Below are positions 35,750 through 45,311 of a stretch of DNA of 64,000 nucleotides, piece by piece. Below the pieces are notes generated by a model. It worked only from the letters and a program-made list of their open reading frames with translations, ran no database searches and had not been told where the DNA came from. Position numbers and translations under genes: made by a program. The stretch is from NCBI RefSeq assembly GCF_963677195.1, contig NZ_OY781918.1:1414923-1478922 (forward strand), written 5' to 3'. How positions within the stretch are numbered: the first letter of the stretch is position 1; each line of letters begins with the position of its first letter. Source of the DNA: an uncultured Marinifilum sp. (GTDB lineage: Bacteria > Bacteroidota > Bacteroidia > Bacteroidales > Marinifilaceae).

Positions 35750-36505
35750 TTATTTGCTCATTAGATAATTATCTATCAATGAAAATAAAATATAAACCAA
35801 TAATATCATCGGAATAACCAACCACTTGAAAAGTATTGCAAGAACAAGAAGAGTAATTAAGAATGAATATCTAAGCTTATTTTCTCCCCATTTTAAGCTC
35901 TTTACTTTTAAGGCGAACATTGGTACTTCAATAACTAATAAAAGTGATGTAACTGCTACTGTAATAATTAATACTATTGGTTTAGATACCAGATTTTCGA
36001 TTACCGGATAATTGCCCAAATGCAGAACCAAAGGAATCGAAGCCCAAAACATAGCATTGGCAGGTGTAGGTACTCCTATAAAAGATGAGGTTTGTCGAGT
36101 ATCGACATTAAATTTTGCCAAGCGTAAAGCCGAAAATATTGGAATTATAAATGCAGATAATAGCAAAGTTATTTCCGAAAAATTTAATTCCGATGGATTA
36201 AAATTTATAGAAACATCCCCCAAAATAGCAATTTTAAGATATCCAAAAGCGATTAAGCCAGGAGTTAAGCCAAAACTTACCATATCAGCAAGAGAGTCTA
36301 ACTCTTTACCCATTGGCGAATATGCTTTAAGAGCTCTAGCAGCAAGGCCATCAAAAAAATCGAAAACTGCAGCTATAATTATTAATACAGATGCTTCAAC
36401 TAAATGACCTTCGATAGCCATTAAACTAGCTGTGCAACCTGAAAATAAATTCATACAGGTAATTGTATTTGGAATGTGTTTTATTATTCCTTTTGCTTCA
36501 GACAT
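35750..36505 (-). CDS. pssA: CDP-diacylglycerol-serine O-phosphatidyltransferase
   Basis: Makes phosphatidylserine in the inner membrane. The 251-residue product has the CDP-alcohol phosphotransferase motif DFFDGLAARALKAYSPMGKELDSLADMVSFG (pattern DGxxAR...G...D...D) and about eight membrane helices. Start at the ATG of MSEAKGIIKHIPNTITCMNLFSG; a longer frame starts at 36532. The phosphatidylserine decarboxylase gene in the window would turn its product into phosphatidylethanolamine. A TATTTTTG element lies on the minus strand at 36539-36532. Confidence 0.92.
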   Translation of the reverse strand: MSEAKGIIKHIPNTITCMNLFSGCTASLMAIEGHLVEASVLIIIAAVFDFFDGLAARALKAYSPMGKELDSLADMVSFGLTPGLIAFGYLKIAILGDVSINFNPSELNFSEITLLLSAFIIPIFSALRLAKFNVDTRQTSSFIGVPTPANAMFWASIPLVLHLGNYPVIENLVSKPIVLIITVAVTSLLLVIEVPMFALKVKSLKWGENKLRYSFLITLLVLAILFKWLVIPMILLVYILFSLIDNYLMSK

Positions 36506-36631
36506 GAATTTGATTTTTGTTAAATATGGCACAAAAATAAGTGAATTTTCTGAAAGTATTGATTTATCGCAATAGTATGTGAGAGATTAAAAAAAGGATG
36601 TTAATTTTACCAGACTTTGAAAATATTAAAT

Positions 36632-37696
36632 ATGCGACTTTTACTAAGCCTGTTAATTCTTTTTTGTTTATATGATTTTTCTTATGGACAAAGCTCTGCT
36701 CCAACCTATAGTAACGAATTTCTCTCTATTGGTGTAGGAGCTCGTTCTTTTGCTATGGGAAATTCTGTTATTGCTTCTCAAAATGGAGTTGAGGCTGCTT
36801 ATTGGAATCCATCATCTCTTGTCGATATGGAAAATAAATATGATGCTTCGTTTATGCATGCCGAATATTTTGGTGGCTTATCGGCTTACGATTACCTGGG
36901 GTTTGCAATAAACTTGAATAAGGAGAGCACTTTGGCTTTAAGTTTAATACGATATGGTGTTGATGATATTCCCAATACCCTGGAGTTAATCGATAGCGAC
37001 GGAAATTTAAGGTACGATAGAATTACAACTTTTACTTCGGCAGATTATGCATTTTTGATTTCGTATGCTCGCGAAACAGGAATAAAAGGATTAAATATAG
37101 GAGGAAATGTAAAGATAATTTATCGCCATACAGGTGATTTTGCAAATGCTTATGGATTTGGTATCGATATATCGGCAAGTTATAAAAAATCGAATTGGAA
37201 GTTTGCAGCCGTATTGCGCGATGCATCCAGTACTTTTAATTCTTGGGTGTTTAATACCGACGATTTGGAAGAGGTGTTTGCACTTACGGGTAACGATATA
37301 CCCGAAAATTCAACCGAACTTACGCTTCCGCGATTAATTTTAGGAGTTAGTAAAGATTTTAAAATATCAAATAATTTTGGCATTCTTGCTGAATTTGATG
37401 CTGATCTTACATTTGATGGTAAACGAAACGTACTGGTGAAGGGCGATCCTGTTAGCATAGATCCGCATGCAGGTATCGAAGCTTCGTTTAAGAAATTTAT
37501 TTTCCTGCGTGCAGGTGTAAATAATTTTCAGGAAGAAACCGATTTCGACAACACCAGCGAATGGACATTTCAGCCAAATCTTGGTTTGGGAATTCACTAC
37601 AAAGGCTTTCGCTTAGATTATGCTTTAACGGATATTGGTGATCAATCCATTGTCCGATACTCCAATGTGTTTTCTTTGTCTTATTCCTTTAATTAA
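36632..37696 (+). CDS. PorV/PorQ family outer membrane protein
   Basis: A 354-residue FadL-like beta-barrel with a signal peptide (LLLSLLILFCLYDFSYGQ). The mature start SNEFLSIGVGARSFAMGNSVIASQNGVEAAYWNPSSL matches the PorV/PorQ family, whose members serve type IX secretion or an unknown transport role. It lacks neighbours of the Por machinery, so I do not call it PorV. The C terminus (SNVFSLSYSFN) is a typical barrel end. The frame from 36617 begins with TTG; the ATG at 36632 gives a cleaner signal peptide. Confidence 0.8.
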   Translation: MRLLLSLLILFCLYDFSYGQSSAPTYSNEFLSIGVGARSFAMGNSVIASQNGVEAAYWNPSSLVDMENKYDASFMHAEYFGGLSAYDYLGFAINLNKESTLALSLIRYGVDDIPNTLELIDSDGNLRYDRITTFTSADYAFLISYARETGIKGLNIGGNVKIIYRHTGDFANAYGFGIDISASYKKSNWKFAAVLRDASSTFNSWVFNTDDLEEVFALTGNDIPENSTELTLPRLILGVSKDFKISNNFGILAEFDADLTFDGKRNVLVKGDPVSIDPHAGIEASFKKFIFLRAGVNNFQEETDFDNTSEWTFQPNLGLGIHYKGFRLDYALTDIGDQSIVRYSNVFSLSYSFN

Positions 37697-37715
37697 ATCG
37701 GAAAGTTATAAAACA

Positions 37716-37745
37716 AAAAAGCAAGCTCAAAAGAACTTGCTTTTT
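37716..37745. terminator. Bidirectional terminator between the PorV-like gene and tRNA-His
   Basis: AAAAAGCAAG (37716-37725) with CTTGCTTTTT (37736-37745), loop of ten. It can end the PorV-like transcript rightward and the tRNA transcript leftward. Confidence 0.75.
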
Positions 37746-37751
37746 CTTAGG

Positions 37752-37826
37752 GGTGAAAGACCGGGGTCGAACCGGCGACCTCTGGAACCACAATCCAGCG
37801 CTCTAACCAACTGAGCTACATCCACC
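37752..37826 (-). tRNA. tRNA-His (GTG), copy 1
   Basis: Minus strand GGTGGATGTAGCTCAGTTGG begins the gene, with D-arm GCTCAG...GAGC, anticodon stem-loop CTGGA-TTGTGGT-TCCAG (anticodon GTG, His), and T-arm GCCGG-TTCGACC-CCGGT. A G precedes the seven-base acceptor stem and can pair with C73, as in tRNA-His (G-1). CCA is not encoded. Confidence 0.93.
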
Positions 37827-37850
37827 ATGTAATGTATTATAAAAAAATAG

Positions 37851-37925
37851 GGTGAAAGACCGGGGTCGAACCGGCGACCTCTGGAACCACAATCCAGCGC
37901 TCTAACCAACTGAGCTACATCCACC
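37851..37925 (-). tRNA. tRNA-His (GTG), copy 2
   Basis: Identical to copy 1 over its 75 bases and separated from it by 24 bases. The two lie in the same direction and are probably cotranscribed, with this one first. CCA is not encoded. Confidence 0.93.
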
Positions 37926-37995
37926 ATTTTTGCGCTAACGCGGTGCAAATATAGAGAAATCCTAACATATCATCAAAATAAAAACGGAAAAAATA

Positions 37996-38024
37996 TTTCC
38001 ATAGAATTATAAACTCTACCTTTG
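37996..38024 (+). promoter_or_regulatory. Promoter of the AlkD-like gene
   Basis: TTTC (37996-37999), 17 bases, then TACCTTTG (38017-38024), 25 bases before the ATG. The -7 element is a full TAnnTTTG match. Confidence 0.5.
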
Positions 38025-38049
38025 CAGGTAGTTAACTAATTAAAAAAAA

Positions 38050-38724
38050 ATGGAATTTTTTATTGACAATAAGGCTACAGAAGCATTATTTGAGGAAATA
38101 TTTAAAAAAATATCAATTTTAAGGAATGGTGAAACTCATCATGAGATGAAAAAATTTGGATTGAATTACCAAAAATCTCTAGGTGTTACTGTGGTTAATT
38201 TACGAGAATTGGCATCTAAATATGAGCAAAATCATTTGTTGGCACATAAATTATGGGTGAAAGAATTTCGCGAAACCAGAATTGTGGCTACATTACTCGA
38301 AGAGCCCGAGAAAGTAGAGAACGTGCAATTAGAAAGATGGTTTCGAGATATGGAATCTAATGAATTGTACGAACAAATAAGTATGAATTTACTAATTAAC
38401 TTACCTAACATACATCAACATATACAAGATTGGTTGCAATCAAAAAATTATAAAAAAGTAGTTTGTGCGGTTTTGGTTTTGGGGCGAATGGCTTTACTTA
38501 AAAGAAAAGAAGATATTATTGGGTTAGTAAATTTTGTAGAATTAATTCCTGAAAATATAGACGAAACTTATCTTAAAAATCAAGTTAAAAGAAGTTTAGG
38601 TAAAATAGTTCGATTAAATAAAGAACTTGCCGATAAAATTAGTTTTCGTGTGAAGCAACTAAAAAATAAGGATGAAAACTGGCAGGATGTATGGGATGAT
38701 TTGCAATATGAATTAGAATTGTAA
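38050..38724 (+). CDS. DNA alkylation repair (AlkD-like) HEAT-repeat protein, divergent
   Basis: A 224-residue alpha-helical protein. The segment LAHKLWVKEFRETRIVATLLEEPEKVENVQLERWFRDMESNELYEQISMNLL resembles the AlkD/AlkC fold (LA.ELW.....E.R..A..L). In AlkD the catalytic Asp follows a SWDLCDQ-like motif; here the corresponding part reads SNELYEQ, so the key Asp appears replaced. It may bind DNA without glycosylase activity. The assignment is by pattern only. Confidence 0.6.
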   Translation: MEFFIDNKATEALFEEIFKKISILRNGETHHEMKKFGLNYQKSLGVTVVNLRELASKYEQNHLLAHKLWVKEFRETRIVATLLEEPEKVENVQLERWFRDMESNELYEQISMNLLINLPNIHQHIQDWLQSKNYKKVVCAVLVLGRMALLKRKEDIIGLVNFVELIPENIDETYLKNQVKRSLGKIVRLNKELADKISFRVKQLKNKDENWQDVWDDLQYELEL

Positions 38725-38835
38725 GATTTCATTTTAAGAATATTTATGATTCTGTAAGTTTAAAAATCTAGGAAAAAAGAATTAATCGAAGTAAATTTGA
38801 TGCTTATTAAATAATTAAATTAAGTTTTAATATAT

Positions 38836-39600
38836 ATGGCATTAACAAAGAGTTCGAACCCAGTATTGAGCGAAAAATTATTCTATAATTCTCGATTACA
38901 ATCGCATAGCGAAACAATGACCGTAACTGGAACGGTTAATAAAATTGCACTTCTGTTATTTTTTGTTGTAGCAGCAGCAAGTTTTACGTGGGGAATGGTT
39001 TTAGATACAGCAGGAAATGGACAAATAACATCGTCGGTTTATCCATGGATGATTGGTGGAGTTATTGGTGGTTTAATCTTGGCTCTTGTTACCGTTTTTA
39101 AACCTGCATGGTCTCCTTACACAGCACCATTTTATGCTTTGTTCGAAGGGCTTTTTCTTGGCGGAATTTCTGCACTTATGAATGCTTCTTATCCGGGAAT
39201 TGTAATGCAGGCAGTTGGTCTAACATTTGGAACTCTTTTTGCAATGCTTTTTGCTTATAAAACAGGATTAATAAAAGTAACTCAAAAATTAAGAGCTGGT
39301 ATTGTTGCAGCAACAGGTGGTATCATGATATTTTATTTCATTACCTGGATTATGAATATGTTCGGTATTGGAAACGGTTTTTATTATGGATCAAGTTTGT
39401 TAAGTATTGGTATTAGCCTTTTTGTTGTAGTTATTGCCGCATTAAATTTAGTGTTAGATTTCGATTTTATAGAGAAAGGAGCACAGGCAGGAGCTCCAAA
39501 GTATATGGAGTGGTATGGTGCTTTTGGTTTAATGGTAACTTTAATTTGGTTATATATTGAGTTACTAAGACTACTTTCAAAAATTGCCAATCGCAATTAA
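38836..39600 (+). CDS. Bax inhibitor-1/YccA-related membrane protein
   Basis: A 254-residue membrane protein with a polar N terminus and seven helices, including WSPYTAPFYALFEGLFLGGISALMNASYPGIVMQAVGLTFGTLFAML, which is diagnostic for the YccA-related Bax inhibitor-1 subgroup. The C-terminal DFDFIEKGAQAGAPKYMEWYGAFGLMVTLIWLYIELLRLL is also typical. The bacterial function is uncertain (pH-sensitive calcium leak or FtsH modulation in related proteins). TAAATTTG at 38792-38799 may be its -7 element. Confidence 0.88.
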   Translation: MALTKSSNPVLSEKLFYNSRLQSHSETMTVTGTVNKIALLLFFVVAAASFTWGMVLDTAGNGQITSSVYPWMIGGVIGGLILALVTVFKPAWSPYTAPFYALFEGLFLGGISALMNASYPGIVMQAVGLTFGTLFAMLFAYKTGLIKVTQKLRAGIVAATGGIMIFYFITWIMNMFGIGNGFYYGSSLLSIGISLFVVVIAALNLVLDFDFIEKGAQAGAPKYMEWYGAFGLMVTLIWLYIELLRLLSKIANRN

Positions 39601-39636
39601 ATAGCTTATCTTTTATAAAATAAATATACATTTCGA

Positions 39637-40851
39637 GTGAATATAGTTGAGGTCTTAAATAATAGGCAACGAAAAGAATTTTTAGACATAGTCGAAGTCA
39701 TTTATAAAGATGATTCGAATTATGCACGTCCGCTTGATGTTGAAATTGAAGGGATTTTTGATCCTAAAAACAATTCATTTTTTAATCATGGAGAAGCCAC
39801 TCGTTGGATTTTACAAGATGATAAAGGAAAAACAATCGGTCGTATTGGAGCATTTATAAACGAGAAAAAAGCTCGCTCTTTCGATCAGCCAACAGGAGGA
39901 TGTGGTTTTTTCGAATGTGTCAATAATAAAGAAGCAGCTTTCTTACTTTTTAATACCGCCAAAAACTGGTTAGCCGAAAGAGGTATGGAGGCAATGGATG
40001 GCCCTGTTAACTTTGGAGAGAATGATAACCATTGGGGATTATTGGTTGACGGATTTATATCGCAAGCTTACGGAATGCCATATCATCGGAAATACTATCA
40101 GGAATTCTTCGAATCTTATGGTTTTAAGGTATTTTTCGAACAGTATAGCTATCATCTCGATTTAAGGAAAAAATTTCCCGAGAGATTTTGGAAAATTGCA
40201 GAATGGGTTGCTAAAAAACCTGGTTTTACTTTCGAACATTTCACCTATAAAAATCAGGAAAAATATATTCAGGACTTAATTTCTATTTATAACGATGCTT
40301 GGAAATTTCATGATAATTTTTCTCCTATTGATCCGGAAGATATAAAAAAGATTGCCAAAGATGGAAAAGGAGTAATAGAAGAAAAATTTATCTGGTTTGC
40401 TTATTTTGATGGGAAACCAATTGCTTTTTTTGTGGCAATGCCCGACGTTAATCAAATATTAAATAAATTGAACGGGAATTTTAATTTGTGGAACAAACTA
40501 AAATTCTTGTATTACTTAAAGACAAAAACCATTACTAGAGGTAGAATTTCAATAATGGGAGTTGTGCCTAAGTACCAACGATCGGGAATTGAGTCGGCAA
40601 TATTTTGGCACATGGATAAAGTTATGAAGCAAAAGCCTCAATATAGCGAAATGGAATTATCCTGGGTTGGCGATTTTAATCCCAAAATGATTTCAATTTA
40701 CGAATCGGTTGGAGGTGTACGAATGAAGACACATTACACCTACAGATATCTTTTTGATCCAAATATACCTTTTAAAAGAACACCTATTATCCCTCTGGAA
40801 AACAGGGGAGATAAGGCAAGAAAGAAAAATGTAAAGGAAAGAGTAGAATAA
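39637..40851 (+). CDS. YghO-like GNAT-fold protein
   Basis: A 404-residue protein. The N terminus includes FLDIVEVIYKDDSNYARPLDVEIEGIFDPKNNSFFNHGEATRWIL and MDGPVNFGENDNHWGLLVDGF, and the C-terminal half has GRISIMGVVPKYQRSGIESAIFWHMDKVM, an acetyltransferase-like (GNAT) fold. This matches the uncharacterised YghO-type family. Substrate unknown. The start is GTG at 39637; no ATG is close. It is 36 bases after the Bax-inhibitor-like gene. Confidence 0.7.
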   Translation: MNIVEVLNNRQRKEFLDIVEVIYKDDSNYARPLDVEIEGIFDPKNNSFFNHGEATRWILQDDKGKTIGRIGAFINEKKARSFDQPTGGCGFFECVNNKEAAFLLFNTAKNWLAERGMEAMDGPVNFGENDNHWGLLVDGFISQAYGMPYHRKYYQEFFESYGFKVFFEQYSYHLDLRKKFPERFWKIAEWVAKKPGFTFEHFTYKNQEKYIQDLISIYNDAWKFHDNFSPIDPEDIKKIAKDGKGVIEEKFIWFAYFDGKPIAFFVAMPDVNQILNKLNGNFNLWNKLKFLYYLKTKTITRGRISIMGVVPKYQRSGIESAIFWHMDKVMKQKPQYSEMELSWVGDFNPKMISIYESVGGVRMKTHYTYRYLFDPNIPFKRTPIIPLENRGDKARKKNVKERVE

Positions 40852-40863
40852 TTTATTTATTTT

Positions 40864-40894
40864 TTTGCAAAATGAATTACAATATCTACCTTTG
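40864..40894 (+). promoter_or_regulatory. Promoter of rpmE2
   Basis: TTTG (40864-40867), exactly 19 bases, then TACCTTTG (40887-40894), a full match to the Bacteroidota consensus. The ATG is at 40940, so the leader is about 40 bases. Confidence 0.7.
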
Positions 40895-40939
40895 CACTCC
40901 ATTGGAAGAAGATTATAAGAAACTTAAAGGATATTTAAA

Positions 40940-41191
40940 ATGAAAAAGGGAATACATCCGGAAAACTATCGTCTTGTTGCATTCAAAGACATGTCAAACG
41001 AAAATGTTTTTATTGCAAAATCGACAGCAAACACTAAAGAAACTATCGAATTCGAAGGTGTTGAGTACCCATTAATCAAGTTAGAGATCTCTAATACTTC
41101 TCACCCTTTCTATACAGGTAAGATGACATTAGTAGATACTGCTGGACGTGTGGACAAGTTCATGAACAGATACAAGAAATTCAAAAAGTAA
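40940..41191 (+). CDS. rpmE2: 50S ribosomal protein L31 type B
   Basis: An 83-residue bL31 with KKGIHPENYRLVAFKDMSN, the HPFYTGKMTLVDTAGRVDKFMNRYKKF ending, and no CxxC cysteines, so it is the zinc-independent type B form. It is followed by a hairpin terminator. Confidence 0.95.
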   Translation: MKKGIHPENYRLVAFKDMSNENVFIAKSTANTKETIEFEGVEYPLIKLEISNTSHPFYTGKMTLVDTAGRVDKFMNRYKKFKK

Positions 41192-41210
41192 TTCTGGATC
41201 ATACAATATT

Positions 41211-41242
41211 AAAAAGCTTCGATTATTCGGAGCTTTTTTTTT
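41211..41242 (+). terminator. Rho-independent terminator after rpmE2
   Basis: AGCTTCGA (41215-41222) pairs with TTCGGAGCT (one G-U pair) ending at 41234, with flanking A and T runs; nine T follow. Confidence 0.8.
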
Positions 41243-41303
41243 GTGCAATAAATTTTTGTACTCGATTTAAAATCACAAAAAATGTATGAGCTACAGAAAA
41301 ACA

Positions 41304-41333
41304 ATTGTTTTTAAATCATTTTGCTTAAATTTG
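41304..41333 (+). promoter_or_regulatory. Promoter of the GlmU-like gene
   Basis: ATTG (41304-41307), 18 bases, then TAAATTTG (41326-41333). It lies between the longest-frame start (41321) and the ATG at 41381, supporting the later start. Confidence 0.45.
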
Positions 41334-41380
41334 ATCGTAAAATACAATTAATAAACTTTCGGGTTTACATTACTACTACA

Positions 41381-42571
41381 ATGAATTATATTCTTTTTGA
41401 TGATGGAGCATGGAATGAAATGCTTCCTATAACTTTTACTCGTCCTGTTGCAGAAATTCGAGTTGGAATTTTAACTATTCGAGAAAAATGGGAACGATAT
41501 TTAAATTCTCAACTTAGTTTTTTAACACAGGAATATTTATCCAAAAAATTTCCAATTCAATTGAAAGAGGAAAATGTTTTGGTAAATGGTTCGGTTTTGC
41601 CAAATGAAGAGTTATGCATGGCAATTCAAAAGCTAAAGCTTAACGAATATTTAGTATCTGATAAAATTATAATAGCTGCACGTTTTAATTCGCAAGAAGT
41701 AAATTTAGTCTTGGAAGAAGAAATTTTAGGTAAAAAAGCCATAGAATATACTTCTGATATTGTTCGAGTAGATAAGCCATATCAGGTTTTTGGATTGAAT
41801 GATCAGGCTATTAGAGACGATTTTGAGCTGCTAACAGAAGGAAGAGAATCTCAACCAATAAGCAATAGTGTTAATGTTCTCGGAAAAGAGAATATTTTTT
41901 TGGAAGAAGGAGCAAAAGTTGAGTTTGCAACATTAAATGCACAAAAAGGACCGATTTATATTGGCAAAAATGCCGAAATAATGGAGGGAGTTTTGGTAAG
42001 AGGCCCACTGGCAATGTGTGAACATTCGGCAATTAATATGGGAGCGAAAATTTACGGAGCAACAACTTTAGGCCCTTATTGTAAATGTGGTGGAGAACTT
42101 AATAATGTTGTAATGATAGCTTATTCGAATAAAGCTCATGACGGATTTTTAGGAAATGCATTAATAGGCGAATGGTGTAATATTGGTGCCGATACAAATA
42201 ATTCTAATTTAAAAAACAATTACTCTCAGGTAAAATTGTGGAGTTATACTAACGGAAGCTTTGCACGAACCGGCCTTCAGTTTTGTGGTACAATAATGGG
42301 AGATCACTCAAAGTGTGGTATTAATACCATGCTAAATACAGGAACTGTAATAGGAGTTAGTGCTAATGTTTATGGAGCAGGTTTTCCTAGAAATTTTATT
42401 CCCTCTTTTTCGATGGGTGGTAATCACGGATTTAAAGAGTATAGATTGAAAGCAGCCTATGAGGTTGCCGATTTGGTGATGAAAAGAAGAGCTTTAGAAT
42501 TTAACCAAGTAGAAAAAGATATTTTAGCTGAAGTTTTTGAAATGACAAAAGTTTATAGAAAATCATTCTAA
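41381..42571 (+). CDS. GlmU-like sugar-phosphate nucleotidyltransferase
   Basis: A 396-residue protein. The N-terminal part (MNYILFDDGAWNEMLPITFTRPVAEIRVGILTIREKWERYL) is the Bacteroidota GlmU-family variant of a nucleotidyltransferase domain; the canonical GxGxR loop is not visible. The C-terminal part is a left-handed beta-helix of hexapeptide repeats with GPLAMCEHSAINMGAKIYGATTLGPYCKCGG and GDHSKCGINTMLNTGTVIGV, typical of acyltransferase domains. Probable role: activated-sugar or UDP-GlcNAc-like metabolism; substrate not provable. The start at 41381 is supported by the promoter. Confidence 0.75.
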   Translation: MNYILFDDGAWNEMLPITFTRPVAEIRVGILTIREKWERYLNSQLSFLTQEYLSKKFPIQLKEENVLVNGSVLPNEELCMAIQKLKLNEYLVSDKIIIAARFNSQEVNLVLEEEILGKKAIEYTSDIVRVDKPYQVFGLNDQAIRDDFELLTEGRESQPISNSVNVLGKENIFLEEGAKVEFATLNAQKGPIYIGKNAEIMEGVLVRGPLAMCEHSAINMGAKIYGATTLGPYCKCGGELNNVVMIAYSNKAHDGFLGNALIGEWCNIGADTNNSNLKNNYSQVKLWSYTNGSFARTGLQFCGTIMGDHSKCGINTMLNTGTVIGVSANVYGAGFPRNFIPSFSMGGNHGFKEYRLKAAYEVADLVMKRRALEFNQVEKDILAEVFEMTKVYRKSF

Positions 42572-42589
42572 AAAATAAATTTTGACAAT

Positions 42590-42632
42590 AATAGAGTTCT
42601 TACAAAAAAAGTGTTAGAGCTCTATTTTTATT
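42590..42632 (+). terminator. Rho-independent terminator after the GlmU-like gene
   Basis: AATAGAGTTCT (42590-42600) pairs with AGAGCTCTATT (42616-42626) with one G-U pair and further outer-loop pairing, then TTTTATTTT. Confidence 0.7.
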
Positions 42633-42699
42633 TTGGCATAGCTATTGTCAACTATAGTTAGATTAAATTTTTAAAAGAGGATGCGACATTTTGTCACAG

Positions 42700-42712
42700 T
42701 ATTGTTACAATA
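42700..42712. promoter_or_regulatory. Short palindrome upstream of lon
   Basis: TATTGT-T-ACAATA, 6-bp arms around one base, 46 bases before the lon ATG. It could be an operator; the arms are short. Confidence 0.25.
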
Positions 42713-42758
42713 AGTTGTTCCCTTTATATATACAAAGTAAGAATAAGACATCGAGAGA

Positions 42759-45212
42759 ATGAGTGATAAAATAGAATTCAATATTAGTGATTTAGCTTTG
42801 TCAAATATGATGGATGAAGATTCAGATTTTATTCCAATAATAACAGATGAGGATGAGAGTGCTTTGGACGAATTACAAGTTCCGGAGACTTTGCCAATTT
42901 TGCCACTTCGAAATACAGTATTATTTCCAGGTGTAGTTATTCCAATTTCGGTAGGAAGAGAGAAATCTCTGAAACTGGTTCGTGAAGTATACAAAAACAA
43001 AGGAATGCTTGGAGCAGCTTCACAAATAGATTTAAGTGTTGAGGAACCGCATTTCGATGATATTAATAAAATTGGTACGGTAGCACAGATTATTAAAATT
43101 CTGGAAATGCCCGATGGATCCACAACCGTTATTCTACAGGGTAAAAAACGTTTTGAACTTGAAGAGATAGTTAGTGAAGATCCATTTCATGTTGGACGAA
43201 TTAAAACATTAAAAGATAATCGACCTAAAGTAGAAGATAATGAGTTTAAAGCATTGGTTTCTTCTGTTAAGGATATGGCTATTAAAGTAATAAAGCTTTC
43301 TCCGCATATTCCTAATGAAGCATCTTTTGCCATTAAAAATATCGAAGGATCTTCCTTTCTTATAAACTTTATATCCAGTAATTCGGAAATTAAATATAAC
43401 CATAAACAAAAGCTATTAACTTTTAGCGATATTAGAGATCGTGCTCTTAAATTGCTTGAATTATTGGTGCGCGAGATTCAGGTTTTAGAATTAAAAGACG
43501 ATATTCAGTCGAAAGTAAAAACCGATATGGATCAGCAACAAAGAGAATATTTGTTGCACCAGCAAATGAAAACAATTCAGGATGAGCTGGGTGGAAGTCC
43601 TAACGATCAGGATGTAGTTGATCTAGAAGAGAAGGCTAAGGAAAAAAAATGGAACGATGAGGTAAGTGAGATATTTAAGAAAGAGCTTAAAAAACTTCAA
43701 CGCCTTAATCCTGCAGCAGCAGAATATTCTGTTCAGTTAAATTATTTGCAGGAGTTGTTGGATTTGCCATGGAACGAGTTTACCGAAGATAATTTTGATC
43801 TTAAAAATGCACAGGAAGTTTTAGATAAAGATCACTTTGGTCTTGAGAAAGTAAAAGATCGTATTATTGAGCATTTGGCTGTACTAAAACTTAAAGGTGA
43901 TTTAAAATCTCCAATTTTATGCCTGTATGGACCTCCGGGGGTTGGAAAAACTTCATTGGGAAAATCTATTGCAGGAGCATTAAATCGTAAGTATGTCAGA
44001 ATGTCCTTAGGTGGCTTACATGATGAGTCAGAAATTCGCGGACACAGAAAAACTTATATTGGAGCAATGCCAGGTCGAATTGTTCAAGGAATGAAAAAAG
44101 CTGGTTCTTCAAATCCTGTGTTTATTCTCGATGAGATCGATAAGGTAGGTAACGATTTTAGAGGTGATCCATCATCAGCACTACTTGAAGTATTAGATCC
44201 AGAACAAAATAGTTCTTTCCACGATAATTTTCTTGAAGTAGATTACGATTTGTCGAAAGTAATGTTTGTAGCCACAGCTAATAATGTGGGATCAATTTCG
44301 GCTCCTCTTCGCGATCGTATGGAAATGATTGATGTGAGTGGATACATTCAGGAAGAAAAAATAGAGATTGCCAAGCGCCATTTGTTACCAAAACAAATGG
44401 AAAATCATGGTATTACTGCTAAGAATGTAAAGGTATCGAAAGAAGTAATTGCTGAGGTAATTGATAAATATACCAGAGAATCTGGCGTTAGGGCATTAGA
44501 TCAGCGTATTGCTAAAATTATGCGTAGAGTTGCCCGTAAAGTTGCGATGGAGGAAGAATACGATACTAAACTTAAAGTTGAGGATTTAAAGGAGTATTTG
44601 GGATCTGAAATGTTTAATCGCGATAAATATCAGGGAAACAAATACGCTGGAGTTGTTACCGGTTTAGCTTGGACTTCGGTTGGTGGTGAAATTTTATTTA
44701 TTGAATCGAGTTTATCGGCAGGAAAAGGGAAATTAACCTTAACTGGTAATTTGGGTGATGTAATGAAGGAATCGGCATTGCTGGCGCAGGAATACTTGCG
44801 AGCACATTGCGATAAATTAAATATTAAGAAAGACGCTTTCGATGAGTGGAATCTTCATGTGCATGTTCCTGAAGGAGCAATTCCTAAAGATGGACCATCG
44901 GCAGGAGTTACTATGGTAACAGCAATGGCTTCGATATTTACCCAGCGAAAGGTTAAGAAAAATCTGGCTATGACCGGAGAAATTACCTTGCGTGGAAAAG
45001 TATTGCCTGTTGGAGGAATAAAAGAAAAGATTCTTGCAGCTAAGCGTGCAGGTATCAAAGAAATTATTCTTTGTAATCAGAACAAAAAAGATATCGAAGA
45101 AATTAAAGACATTTATTTGAAAGGATTAAAATTCCATTTTGTAGATGAAATTATGGAAGTTTTGGATATTGCTTTAACGAAACAAAAGGTAGATTCTCCA
45201 TTAAAAATATAA
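42759..45212 (+). CDS. lon: ATP-dependent protease Lon
   Basis: An 817-residue Lon: N-terminal substrate-binding domain with [26 protein letters not shown], a coiled region ([23 protein letters not shown]), AAA+ module with Walker [14 protein letters not shown] at about residues 389-400, and a protease domain with the catalytic Ser near residue 714 (DGPSAGV) and Lys near 756 ([14 protein letters not shown]). It degrades misfolded and regulatory proteins in the cytoplasm. The acidic N-terminal extension of about 45 residues is usual in Bacteroidota. Confidence 0.97.
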   Translation: MSDKIEFNISDLALSNMMDEDSDFIPIITDEDESALDELQVPETLPILPLRNTVLFPGVVIPISVGREKSLKLVREVYKNKGMLGAASQIDLSVEEPHFDDINKIGTVAQIIKILEMPDGSTTVILQGKKRFELEEIVSEDPFHVGRIKTLKDNRPKVEDNEFKALVSSVKDMAIKVIKLSPHIPNEASFAIKNIEGSSFLINFISSNSEIKYNHKQKLLTFSDIRDRALKLLELLVREIQVLELKDDIQSKVKTDMDQQQREYLLHQQMKTIQDELGGSPNDQDVVDLEEKAKEKKWNDEVSEIFKKELKKLQRLNPAAAEYSVQLNYLQELLDLPWNEFTEDNFDLKNAQEVLDKDHFGLEKVKDRIIEHLAVLKLKGDLKSPILCLYGPPGVGKTSLGKSIAGALNRKYVRMSLGGLHDESEIRGHRKTYIGAMPGRIVQGMKKAGSSNPVFILDEIDKVGNDFRGDPSSALLEVLDPEQNSSFHDNFLEVDYDLSKVMFVATANNVGSISAPLRDRMEMIDVSGYIQEEKIEIAKRHLLPKQMENHGITAKNVKVSKEVIAEVIDKYTRESGVRALDQRIAKIMRRVARKVAMEEEYDTKLKVEDLKEYLGSEMFNRDKYQGNKYAGVVTGLAWTSVGGEILFIESSLSAGKGKLTLTGNLGDVMKESALLAQEYLRAHCDKLNIKKDAFDEWNLHVHVPEGAIPKDGPSAGVTMVTAMASIFTQRKVKKNLAMTGEITLRGKVLPVGGIKEKILAAKRAGIKEIILCNQNKKDIEEIKDIYLKGLKFHFVDEIMEVLDIALTKQKVDSPLKI

Positions 45213-45228
45213 TGGATTTATAATATTG

Positions 45229-45260
45229 AAAAAAGCTCTCGTAATCGAGAGCTTTTTTTT
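45229..45260 (+). terminator. Rho-independent terminator after lon
   Basis: GCTCTCG (45235-45241) and CGAGAGC (45246-45252) with a 4-base loop, flanked by A and T runs; eight T run to 45260, immediately before an ATG at 45261. Confidence 0.9.
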
Positions 45261-45311
45261 ATGCTAAAAATTCTTACTTTTATCTTCACGCACATAAAAG
45301 ATTATTTCCCT

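Noticed and set aside
37727..37948. A 73-codon frame with two copies of a VDVAQLVRALDCGSRGRRFDPGLSP-type repeat
   Set aside because: It is the translation of the two tRNA-His genes on the same strand. This is a well-known false protein.
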